Source of the DNA: Pteria penguin
Lineage: Eukaryota > Mollusca > Bivalvia > Pterioida > Pteriidae
Reading direction: 5' to 3'
Length of the DNA stretch: 64,000 nucleotides
Assembly: GCA_035048485.1 (NCBI GenBank)
Contig: CM068582.1
Coordinates: forward strand, 33,049,596 to 33,113,595
Below the pieces are notes generated by a model, which was not told where the DNA came from, did no database searches, and saw nothing but the letters and a program-made list of their open reading frames with translations. This document shows, in pieces, positions 35,541 to 45,410 of the stretch (the stretch's first letter is position 1; each line of letters starts with the position of its first letter). Both the position numbers and the translations under genes were made by a program.

Positions 35541-36095
35541 CCTTATACAGACTTTTACTTGAACGTCGCACGCTGACTAACAGGGCGGTGGGGACTATAT
35601 GACGGGCTTTGTCCAAACCTCTTTCAGAGGAGACATGGTCCTGAACCTCGTCCCCTCTGACTGTTAGTCGGGACTCCTACAGATCTAGGGTCTTAGTTCG
35701 CTTTCAGACTGGCAGAGCACGGTTTATCATGTTGATGTCGCATATATTTTTATACCATTATGTGTTTTACAATACCTTACGTGTTATATTTTTCTCAATA
35801 TGCGATACCTGTTGACCCTTGTTCTTTACATGGAGGATTATTTATAAATTTTTAAATGTACGTACTTTGATTGTTCTGCTGTTACGGTGAGTGGGAAGGT
35901 GGGCCCGTAAACCGGTTAACCACACCATTTGTTTGGCTTTTGTCAAATTAAATGACCGTCCCAAGTCGGTATCGTAATTGCACTACAATCAAATATTTTT
36001 GTAATGTGTTATATGTTCTAGTATATTATTTATATTCATGTATTGTATAGCTCCATGGTCACTTCTGCCACATAACTGAGCCAGTAACTCCTCTT
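35541..36095 (+). repeat. Pseudo-LTR, right (inverted 3' end of a second Naiad copy)
   Basis: Plus-strand frame LYRLLLERRTLTNRAVGTI then TGA, the same C-terminus as the main copy, followed by SECIS and 3' UTR. It is fused head to head with the 5' end of the main copy at about 35540. Ends with CTCCTCTT at 36095, where identity with the left arm stops. Confidence 0.88.
35590..35655 (+). promoter_or_regulatory. SECIS element, second copy
   Basis: Same fold as the copy at 32644-32708. Helix II has one C-to-T change turning a C-G pair into U-G, so pairing is kept; there is one extra C in the internal loop next to helix I. The AUGA again overlaps the UGA stop. Confidence 0.8.
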
Positions 36096-36939
36096 TTTTC
36101 TTGCAGATTAAATGAGAAAACTCGTAAATTTAAGAGCATGTAAAGTTACGAAGACGCTAAGAGTTGGTTTGTATATATAATTTATGAGCTCGTAGTATTA
36201 ATCGCAAGTTGACTGTATTCTTTAAGAGTGTTCGTCGATTTATAAATTTTAGTACATATGGCACCTGACCACGACCGATTAAGGATTACGTTCTGTGAAC
36301 TGTCTATAATTAATAAGAAGACGGATAGCATCGCTGTAGAACATTTAACAGATGTATACATGTTTATAAGTATTTTATTCAACATTTCTAGTTTTTTAAA
36401 TCATCATCTAATCATATAGTGTTGTTATTGCGAAATTATGTAAGGGATTTGTTCGGTGGTCCTTATATGGGCCATCTTGAAGTTTGATAAAAATCAATAA
36501 TTATAATTTCTTTTCAACTAAAAGAATCACAAAAAAAACATTTATCGATTTGAATTTGGCATGAAGAATATTCTAAGACACCATTTCAGAGCTTTCGAGG
36601 TTTGTACAATAAAAACTCATACAAGCTGTTTTACTCACGCATTTCCATTATCATTAAATATTAAGAAAGTGTTTTATCAATGATAATTTGCATATATACT
36701 AATTTGCAATGCCTTCTTTAGAAGTAAGAAGAACACTCGAAAGTAAAGTAAAATAGTTGTAGCAGACCCGTGTGGCGTTATTCTATTAGTCGACGTTGCT
36801 ACTGGTGAACTATTGGGTTTCAAGGTATTTCCAGTCCAGTATTCAATATTGATCTGAATGCAAAATACGAAAATAACTAGTGTCATTTGACTGTGGCATT
36901 TACAACGATGTACCACAGTAGACATTCACTACCCCTGAT
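36096..36939. other. No gene recognised
   Basis: AT-rich DNA; no coding or repeat assigned. Confidence 0.45.
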
Positions 36940-37015
36940 TCAGAGGTGAGACCAGGTGTCCCGGATGAGTAAGCGTCTCCCGAATGGCTAGCCACAACCG
37001 CCATGAATGCTATTA
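36940..37015 (-). repeat. Dispersed repeat C fragment
   Basis: GAGGTGAGACCAGGTGTCCC and GATGAGTAAGCGTCTCCC, then ACAACCGCCATGAAT, as in the 61905 copy. Same orientation as 18920. Confidence 0.65.
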
Positions 37016-37309
37016 CATACAGAAGAAACAGATGTAACTCCACACTGTATATATACATAAATGTGAACCAACACCTGTGCAGAGATAGTCAATGCCACAT
37101 AAGATCTGAATTTCAGAGGTCCGTCAATGTCCATTGTGCCACATTATTGTTTGTGCATATAGTCACTTGACGACAGTTCCATTCGTATTTTGCAGTAATG
37201 TCAGACTCATTTTCTTTGTAGTGTGAATCTCGTAGAAACCCCCACCCCCTTTCCCAGATGTTTTTTTTTTTCATTATTATACTCGGTACTGACTTTGTTC
37301 TGTATCTTT

Positions 37310-37385
37310 ATTTGGACTTCCATAATTTCAGTCTTGAGCGTCATTGAAGAGATTTAAGTTGCCAAAATGAATGTTCATTTTGTGG
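37310..37385 (+). repeat. Dispersed repeat D fragment
   Basis: Diverged copy of 20600-20700 (GAGCGTCATTGAAGAGAT, AAGTTGCCAAAATG). Confidence 0.45.
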
Positions 37386-38298
37386 TTTGATTTCACACTG
37401 GTTTGTATATTCTTACAGTTATTAGCATTATATAGTCTGATGCTGGGACTAATACCATTAAACGTATATCAAACTTGCTCATTTTAATTCATAGTTTCCA
37501 CTTAAAATCTTTTTGTTTAAATATCTCTATTCTATAAAAGATTTGTTTCTTAAAGGATTTTTCTTACAATGCTATGCCCCAAAAGATGATGTCTGTGTAG
37601 GGTATAATTCAGAATATTTTTTTTCCATTTTTGTCCAAAAGTCGGGTTGGCGCCGCGAGATTTTATATTCTATATTTTGCATAGACTGGGCATAGACTGT
37701 CCAGTCAGAAACGAATTTACATCCACACCACGTAAAAAGTCGAAATGTAAATAATATGGATGCGCCCTGTTTTTGTAAGGTATGTGACGAAACTACGGTT
37801 TTAAACAATCGCCGTTTAATGTTTGGAAACACAATTCACGTATTAAATTATCTTTATGTTGTAAGAGGTATTATGTGTCATTCCTCGCGATATTGGTGGA
37901 TTTTCTAGAATTAGCTTTAACTTCCAAAATAAAATAAACGGTTTAAATATTTTTAAAATGTTTTAAATATGTAAATAAAAACGCCTAATTTGAATGGAGG
38001 TCTGTCATTGGTCCGTCATTATGAATAAATATATTACGTAACACAGCGCCAGCCCGATTGTTGAATAGCGATATTTGTCAAGGGTTGTAGTGTAGCGCAG
38101 TGTAATCTCAAATCTTGACGTTGTAAAAGGTTACGAGTATTTTAAACATTGTTATGTAAATTTGATGCTCATTTTTATGAACTCTCTGATTAGTTTTGAA
38201 ACAAGTTGAAAATAGAAAAACGTGGTTTAAAGGCACATAATTTTGTAATTTTGCTTTTGATTATTTCAGAATACGACATACGTTTTATCCTTTCGACA

Positions 38299-39312
38299 AT
38301 GATTAACAGTACATACGGGCACACGTTTGGAAGCACTAATGTAACAGCCAAGACAGAAGATGTTCCAATCATGAGGACCGTAAGCTACTTTATAATAGGT
38401 AGTATTACACTGTCATTGAATACCATGGCATTACGTCTGATATACCAATCAAAAAAATTGGCAAAAAAACTAAAAACCTACATCGGAAGTCTGGCTCTGA
38501 CGGATGGCACTACAGGGCTTGTTCTGGTCGTATGTTCCACGCTCACTCTGATACGACGTTTTCTGGGATACACACAATCTGCGTTCATCAACAAGTTGGG
38601 ATATGATATGACAAGGACATGTTTGTTACTATCTCTGATACACGTTCCAGTTTTATCCGTAGACCGCTGGATATCCGTGAAATACCCCAATTTTTATTTA
38701 ACGTCTGTTCGTACTCGGCATTGTCAAATAATGTGTCTAAGCTTGTGGATTTTCATGATAGTATACCAACTTCTCGTCAGCACGGTAGCAAGCCATAACT
38801 TATGGCAATCGCAATACAGTCTCACTGCTTATGTATCCTACATTATCATTTTCTGGTCGAGTTTCACTTTGTTTGTCATATCTACAAGAGCTATTATTGT
38901 ATGTGTGTATGATCATATTAGACGACAGTATGGGACACATTCATCTGTAAAACAAGACTGGTCTAAACAGGCCAAACTCTTTCGTACATCCTTTTCTATC
39001 TGTGTTTTCAGCGGTATCATGTTCATATTTTACCTTCCAGGACAAGTATCTGTTCTGCTCTCTCTTTACAGTTCTACTAACAAAAGCCCTGCTGTTAAAT
39101 TGTTAGATAATATTGCCTACACTGTTCCTTTCTTTGAAAACATTGTTAATCCATTGGCATATGTGTATCGTTTCAAGGAATTCAGAGAGAAATTTTTCAA
39201 GCGCAAAAGAAAAAATGCAATTATAGTTTCAATGCAAAGCCAGCGATGCCATCATGTCGTAAACGTGTCCAACTCGTTTCTAGAAAGTAGGAAGAGAGAT
39301 TGTAGTCGATAA
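38299..39312 (+). CDS. Class A (rhodopsin-family) G protein-coupled receptor, intronless
   Basis: A 337-residue single-exon receptor. I chose the ATG at 38299 (MINSTYGHTF); the frame extends upstream but without another ATG. The extracellular N-terminus has two N-glycosylation sequons (NST, NVT). Seven hydrophobic segments carry class A hallmarks: SLNTMALRL (TM1 Asn), GSLALTDG (TM2 LAxxD), SVDRWISVKYP (a DRW version of DRY after TM3), LWIFMIV (TM4 Trp), IFYLPGQ (TM6 Pro) and ENIVNPLAYVYRFKEFREKF (NPxxY plus helix 8). The second extracellular loop (ASHNLWQSQYSLT) has no cysteine, so the usual TM3-ECL2 disulfide seems absent. The C-tail is basic. Ligand unknown; an orphan receptor of a mollusc expansion is likely. 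A polyadenylation signal AATAAA follows at 39490. It is the only intact protein-coding host gene I see here. Confidence 0.87.
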   Translation: MINSTYGHTFGSTNVTAKTEDVPIMRTVSYFIIGSITLSLNTMALRLIYQSKKLAKKLKTYIGSLALTDGTTGLVLVVCSTLTLIRRFLGYTQSAFINKLGYDMTRTCLLLSLIHVPVLSVDRWISVKYPNFYLTSVRTRHCQIMCLSLWIFMIVYQLLVSTVASHNLWQSQYSLTAYVSYIIIFWSSFTLFVISTRAIIVCVYDHIRRQYGTHSSVKQDWSKQAKLFRTSFSICVFSGIMFIFYLPGQVSVLLSLYSSTNKSPAVKLLDNIAYTVPFFENIVNPLAYVYRFKEFREKFFKRKRKNAIIVSMQSQRCHHVVNVSNSFLESRKRDCSR

Positions 39313-39780
39313 TTCATGAAAAGTGAATTTTCTTGGTATTTTTGTTGTAAATTATGAAAAATTACATGCACACCAAGACACTGTTAGACTTCCTCTCTCT
39401 CTCTCTCTCTCCAAAACAAACAAAAAAATATGTTGACTTGTTATGTTTTTTGAATCATGAGCGGTGTTGTTAAAATATGCATGTCTGACAATAAAATTCT
39501 GAATCTGTATTCCCTTGATTATACTTCTATTACGATGAATTGAAAAGAAAGTGTCAGTAATTCGTAATATGTCGATAGAGGGATTGCCGTTTTTATACAA
39601 CATTTTGTGACGTTCTCGTTTTATTTCGTATTTGTTGGAGTTTGTCGTTACCAATACAGTAAAGTGAGATCTCTTACATCAACACGTTTTTTTGAAATAC
39701 AATACTGATGAATTATGAAGATATATCACTAGCTATATTAGGATAAAACTTTCTCTCATGGCACGAATGTGCATACTAAA
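39313..39780. other. 3' flank of the GPCR; (CT)n tract
   Basis: Holds AATAAA at 39490-39495 (possible poly(A) signal of the receptor gene) and a (CT)n run at 39393-39411. No other feature. Confidence 0.55.
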
Positions 39781-39784
39781 TAGC

Positions 39785-40365
39785 GTACATCTAAAGGACC
39801 AACACGAGTCTGGTGATTAAAACTGCAGAAAACTGACACTTGTAGCATTATTTTTCGAATTCCAAGGGTCATAAGTCAACAAACAATTTACGTGCCGGAA
39901 CAAAATTCTAACATCATAAGTAACTTCTCATGGTAAAGCAATGTACCAAATATTAAATGAACATCTGCAAGCATGACAAAAAAGCTGCAGAAAACTGAGT
40001 TCTTGCGTTACATTTCTACGTCGGAGGACCGAGGACCATAACTCGGCAAATTATAAACGAACTGGAACAAAATTCGTCCATGACCTGTAACATATCATGG
40101 TCAGGTAACAAACCAATTATCAAATTGATAATTTGCAAACATGACCACAAACCAAAATAAAAAATTCCAAAGAAACAAACAAAACAAAAAAGCAAAAATA
40201 AGAAAAAACAGAACAAAAACAACAACAAAACACACACACAAATAAATAAACTGACTTTGAGAATTGACGAACAAACGGAGTGTACGCCTAATGTCCCCTT
40301 CGACGAAATTCGTCCATAGGGGACCAACAAGTCTGCCACCCTGACATATCACGACCTACTCGTGT
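39785..40365. repeat. Degenerate monomeric repeat with CATAAC(T/G)C core
   Basis: Two or three ~180-bp monomers share CTGCAGAAAACTGA, GGACCATAACTCGGCAAA or the equivalent, GGAACAAAATTC, CATGGTAAAGCAA/CATGGTCAGGTAAC and AACATCTGCAAGCATGAC. An AACAAAAACAAC-rich stretch lies at 40160-40250. Same general type as 16470-16855; no protein. Confidence 0.6.
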
Positions 40366-41300
40366 GATAGGTAGCTGCTCACCATGTTAATATTTTGCCT
40401 AACAGCTCTGAATTTCTTCAATGGTTATGTATCATGAATTGTATTAAAGTTGTATACCCTACAATTCGGTATAATTTCAAAAATTAGGGCATGTAAAACA
40501 AAAACTGTATTCTTGTATGGCTGAAGTTATTATTTTTGCGTTAATAACATTTTCTGTTGCTTCAAACCTTTGAAGATATCAAAATAAAAAGAAAATACTT
40601 CGTAAATAAAGACGGTATTCCATAAATACAACCATGACCTGATTTAGCGCATGCCCAGTTTTATCAAAACAAATACGATGAAGAGAGACCCCAAAAGAAA
40701 ACAATTTCAGTAAATACTAACTTTAGCAGACTTGAATGCAGAGTTTTAAAGTTACTCGTCAAGTTTATATACCTCGCCCTCCATGATGCGGCTTGCGAAT
40801 TAGATCATGTGATAAGTTGGTAGTAAACGTTCTGTTTACAAACATCGCGTTTTACACAACGGTATCTCACTTATACGGCGAATTTGATCACAACATTTGC
40901 AAGGGCCTTTTTAAAATATGTTTTAGGCTTATATATATAATCAAAACAATTTAGAATAAATTTACCTATAATATGCGAATATAGGGTATACAGCTTTAAT
41001 GGGGGATTTTTGTTGTTTTATAAATTTACTACCGGAAGTTTCGAAGTATGCCCACGAAGACATATTTGATGAAGTTCGAAATGCATTGTCTATGATTGGT
41101 CACAATCAGTAGGTGTTATATTGATGGGTGATATTTAACTGCAGAACAAATGTTAAATGTAAATGGTCCTTTGGGCCTTCATCACATTCATACAAAACTT
41201 TATTCTTTAAAAAACTTTTTAAACTTTATTACACGAGTTCTACGTATCGTCCAGACACTGTATTATATATACTGATTAAGCTCTGCAGAGTATAGACTAG
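40366..41300. other. No gene recognised
   Basis: AT-rich DNA without recognisable features. Confidence 0.45.
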
Positions 41301-41304
41301 ATGG

Positions 41305-42130
41305 CATTATTATGGACATATCGACCGCTAAACTTTTTCGTCCCGTCAAGTCAGATATATCTATGGAAAAATCTAATCGCCCTTTCATCAAAATTAAATT
41401 TGCAAATAAAGGCATTGATTATTTAAATTTGGCCAAATTTTAAATTATAAGTTTGTATTAGAGAAAATACCCCCCAAAACAAAGATCCACCGTGTATTTC
41501 CTATAGCTTCTCACCTTCAGTTGCATCTGAAATTTATAATTACAAAGGGTTTCTACAGTGTCTTAATCTTAGCAACTCTGCATGCCATCCTCAACCGTGT
41601 GCATGTTCCTCATCTAATTTTGTATATTTCCTTGTGGTCATGTCATTACTGGTGATCTTGATATTGTTAAAAACACCAAATTTAGAGAACTTTTACTTAA
41701 AGGTCCAAAATACAGAGAATCTAGATCATTCACATAGCAATGATCTAGAGGGATGAGTGAAAAAGTGTTGTTATTTTTGGTTCTGTTCCCAAATCAAATT
41801 TCTGACGTTTTTTCGACATTGTTTTTTTTTTTTTGGACTTCAATTTCAATGCAGAAAAGTGGCATGTTTTTCAGTTAATTGATAATGCTGATTTCTTGTG
41901 TGTCCTTTGATTGTGCTAATTCTGAGGTGAGTGCGAAGTTGGGCGCCCGTAAATCGGTGAACCACACCAAATGAATGACGTTAGTTACTTTACTTCACTG
42001 TCCTAAATCGGTATCGTAACTGTAGTACAATCGAATGTTTTTGTAATGTCATTTTCTGTGTTTATTTTATTACTATCATTTTTATGTACTTGTCCTTGGT
42101 GATTTTTGTCATACGGCTTTGTCACATCTC
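41305..42130 (+). pseudogene. Second Naiad relic (linker joined to 3' UTR)
   Basis: Plus-strand frames give RPFIKIKFANKGIDYLNLAK, then [11 protein letters not shown] (the CxC motif, CAC), and after a 1-base shift [20 protein letters not shown] then [10 protein letters not shown]. These match the linker of the 32-36 kb element. From about 41870 the sequence switches to the Naiad 3' UTR: GGTGAGTGGG-like, CCCGTAAATCGGTGAACCAC, TCGGTATCGTAACTG, TACAATCGAATGTTTTTGTA. The whole RT and the SECIS segment are deleted. It belongs to a different subfamily from the main element, judging by sequence divergence. Confidence 0.75.
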
Positions 42131-42640
42131 TTTTGTTTTCTCTTCTACGTACGCATACACTTACACTGGTTGATGAAATATCTCGTTGAATTAAGATTTT
42201 ACGTAAGTAGACTTACGCCATCGGATATATTTTATGTGAAAAAACAAATATGACAATACAATTACAATAGTTTCAGTGTGACATTGATACACTTAAAACT
42301 TGTGATATCTATCTGTCTTGTAAATTTGATTTTTGTTCTACACTTTTAAAATGCGCAGTAATTGCTGCTTTGTATGTACAGTTCCCTATATTTTAAAACC
42401 ATATTTAAATGTACTTGTAGAAACAAGAGTAGTCCAAGTGATGGAGATCATATATCAGTAGTTTGTGACATTTTGCATATACATGTATCACATAGTCGTC
42501 ATAGATTTCAGTTTAAACTTTCCTGAATCAGAAATATTCCCTTCAGATACTGTGCTATTTTGATAAATCAAAATCTCAAAATGTTGTCTTTATCAAATTT
42601 ACTCTGAGACGTGTAAGTTAATCTCTAACCGACACCCCTG
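42131..42640. other. No gene recognised
   Basis: AT-rich DNA with no assignable feature. Confidence 0.45.
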
Positions 42641-42641
42641 G

Positions 42642-43010
42642 TTACCGAATACCTTGACATTTCCCCTCTCTAGGCATAACAAATTCTGACATTAGAGCTT
42701 TATGATAGAATGCATGAAGTTTAGAAAGCATGGTGTTCTCCCATAAATGATCATCACAGTAGATTCGCTGAACATATAGTTGATGTGGATTAAGAGCCCC
42801 TACGATAAAGTCTATCCAATCTTTATCACATATTTCTAATGGGCCTTGGCACCGATTAAAGAAATACATTTTGTTTTCAAAAATAATTTTCCATTCAGAT
42901 TTTTCCAAGGAGACGGCAGAATTGCAAGGGGTTCACAAAGATCAATTGGTCTGGAGTGTGAGAGGTTCTTGATTTCAATAAGTCGTAATCCTCCACTTGG
43001 TTGGAGTATT
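42642..43010 (-). pseudogene. YqaJ-type nuclease/recombinase relic
   Basis: On the minus strand one frame gives PSGGLRLIEIKNLSHSRPID, with LIEIK matching the ExK part of the restriction-like nuclease fold. After a frameshift a second frame gives SEWKIIFENKMYFFNRCQGP (QGPLEI in place of the usual QxQ), then DWIDFIVGA, QLYVQRIYCDDHLWENTMLS and KLHAFYHKALMSEFV. The order catalytic ExK, QxQ motif, 'I.RI..D..FW...LPKL..FY' is that of YqaJ viral-recombinase domain proteins, multi-copy in mollusc genomes (recollection). The frame break and the lack of other domains indicate a pseudogene fragment. The source (transposon cargo or host gene) cannot be told here. Confidence 0.68.
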
Positions 43011-44035
43011 AAGAATCCAATAAGGATTTCCAGCCAAAATGTGCAAATGGAATGGATGACAAGACAACAACATACAGATACATTATCATTTCTTCAGCCT
43101 CAATAGCGTGGTCTCCTTACAATATGTATTTCTGGTGTGATGATATAGCATACCTACTGTATGAACATAATAGTGCCGAAGGTTGATGCTATTATTCGTT
43201 TTCTTTGTTTAGCATGCCAGAGACAAGACTGAGATTGTTGAGATGTCGATGAAGTGATGTTTTGACACTGAGTGACTGAAATGTTGATGTGGGTATTCAA
43301 AAAAATGTTGCAATCTCAGGAACAGGCAGATCATTAGTTACATCCGTTGCTTCATGTTCATAGGCTTTTCTAGCTTGTTTGGGTTTTGGTTTGTTTGGGA
43401 TTTTTTTTGGGGTTTTTTTTTGCATTTTCAGAGTTTGCTATTGACGTCTTTACTGCCTCTCGAAGAAGTATCCAGGTTCTGTGTCTATGGCAGACATCTA
43501 AACTGCTCATGACCACTGCAGTCCTATTCGTAGGTAGCATATGTCGTGCCAAGAACTTCTGTTCCATAGGTTTTGCACCTTTCCCCCATCAAACATTTTT
43601 CTAAGACTCACCCATGATTCTGCCAGATTAGTGGTGCGGTTACCAAGCAGTCTGTTAGAATTCTCTGCAATATTCAACACAAGAGTAGTTATATTTTTAT
43701 AATATGTTGTTCAACATTACTATAATCCAAAGTTATTCCATGTCTAAATTTCTCTCGGGATTGCAAGGAAGAACCATCCCTCCAAATATTTATTGTTAAT
43801 CTATGATCGCTGTTGGGGTTGATGTTTCATTGTTGTTAGTTTTTGTTGATGATATATGTTGTTTCCCTTCACAAAAGTCGGAGCAGTTTGTATGGTGGTA
43901 AATACATGATGAACTGAATTACCAATATGTGATTTCTTGGTGGCGTTGATTTCGTTGATAATGCCTTCCTAAATCCCCTTACTTTAAATACATGTATACA
44001 TGTATATACAGATATTTGTTCACCTGCGTTTCCGA
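43011..44035. other. No gene recognised
   Basis: AT-rich, T-rich stretches near 43380-43430; no domain recognised. Confidence 0.4.
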
Positions 44036-44039
44036 CACC

Positions 44040-44360
44040 GGAATTTCAGGCAGGCAGCATTTCTTGTCTTGAATGGGAAATTTGACTTCGTGTCCCTGTC
44101 TCCTTCGTATGTTCATGCGTGTATATTTATGTATTTACCTCCTCGATTTAAAAGGTTATTGCAGGACTGGACTGCAACCAGGGGACGCTTACTCCTCCCG
44201 GGCACCTGGTCTTACCTCGATTTTATTGTCTGAATATGCCACTAAACACGATATTGTCCGTTTTATTCCATGGACTATGAGATATGGTTTACCCTTCGGT
44301 ACTTTTTTGTTTTTTACTTTACATCTCAGAGAACTGACTAGTCTTACTCTTGTTATTTTT
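44040..44360 (+). repeat. Dispersed repeat C, long copy
   Basis: Reverse complement of 18920-19220 over about 300 bp: ATTTACCTCCTCGATTTAAA, GGGGACGCTTACTCCTCCCG, GGCACCTGGTCTTACCTC, TTTATTCCATGGACTATGAG and TTTACCCTTCGGTACTT. Confidence 0.78.
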
Positions 44361-45410
44361 GGATAAATGGTTCTTCCCTTTGTGTAGTGGATTATCAGGT
44401 ACCATTTTCTCCGAGATCAGAACGAAAGCATACTGCACAAAATCAATGAATTTTTGTTGTTGTTTGTCATCTTCAGGACTAGCAAATGTGAAACGGAAAT
44501 GCCTTCTATATAAGGTAAATTGAAATTAGCCCAACGATATGAAATACAAAAATGTCATTGTTTTTGTTTTTGAATATTGTCCTATTCTAACAATATAACA
44601 AAATGAATAATTTATTGATGAAATGTACGAATGTCGGAGGAGTATTAAATTACTTTCGTTTTGAAGAAGACGGCAGGGTACCGTTATAAAAACCGTTGTT
44701 TTGTGTTACGCAGATTTTTCGAATCCTTGCATGCGCATATCTTTCTTGGATACTAGAATTTTCTAAATTTTTTTTTTTTTTTTTTTTTTTTTCAATCATT
44801 TATTCTAGACATTCAAAACATACACATTTATGCAATATATACAATACATATGGTATGATACTGGTATTAATGTAAAGTCTTTTTCCTGAGATGTTATAAA
44901 GATTATTATATCATCATAACAACATCTACATGATACATCCTTGAAAATACACATACCGGTATATTAATAATTTGGTTAATGTTTATCATCTTTAGTGTTT
45001 ATCAATAAATACAAAACTTTGCATACCTTTAATGTGAAAATTTAGTATATGTATATATATATATATATGTTTGTATATTTCTTCTAATAATGTGCCAGTA
45101 TCAGCATGTATCTACACTTATCTCTTTACATTTGAAGTAAATCACAATAATAATTCTACCCATATACACATATATGCTCATGTGCCAAGGACTGGTATAA
45201 ATTTTCTCCATTCCTTTACAAAATCATCTGTTTTTCCTTTCTTTTCATACACAGTTTTATAGACTTTGAACATATATCTAAGATAAACTTTTAAACTTTC
45301 AATAGATAAATCCAAGTTTTGACATTTCGTTTTGTAAATATAGAATTTTACATTTAGTAAAACAATACTGTCACATGATTTTTTAAAAGGTCCTAGTAAA
45401 AAGTTACCTT

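Larger units (their letters stand above)
32204..36095 (-). mobile_element. Naiad-class Penelope-like element with inverted pseudo-LTRs (decayed)
   Basis: Reading the minus strand in order: GIY-YIG endonuclease (35.47-35.1 kb), a linker with a CxC motif (SCSC at about 34.59 kb, followed by GHIITGDLN), the RT (34.3-32.7 kb) and a 3' UTR. An N-terminal GIY-YIG, CxC linker and C-terminal RT is the permuted architecture published for Naiad/Chlamys Penelope-like elements. The element is bounded by inverted repeats of about 555 bp: 32204-32757 (the 3' end of the main copy) and 35541-36095 (the 3' end of a second copy in plus orientation). This is the inverted pseudo-LTR arrangement typical of Penelope-like elements. 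The frames contain TAA/TAG stops and several frameshifts, so this copy is inactive. Confidence 0.88.

Noticed and set aside
42846..43106. 86-codon plus-strand frame
   Set aside because: Antisense of the YqaJ-like relic, with no recognisable domain of its own.
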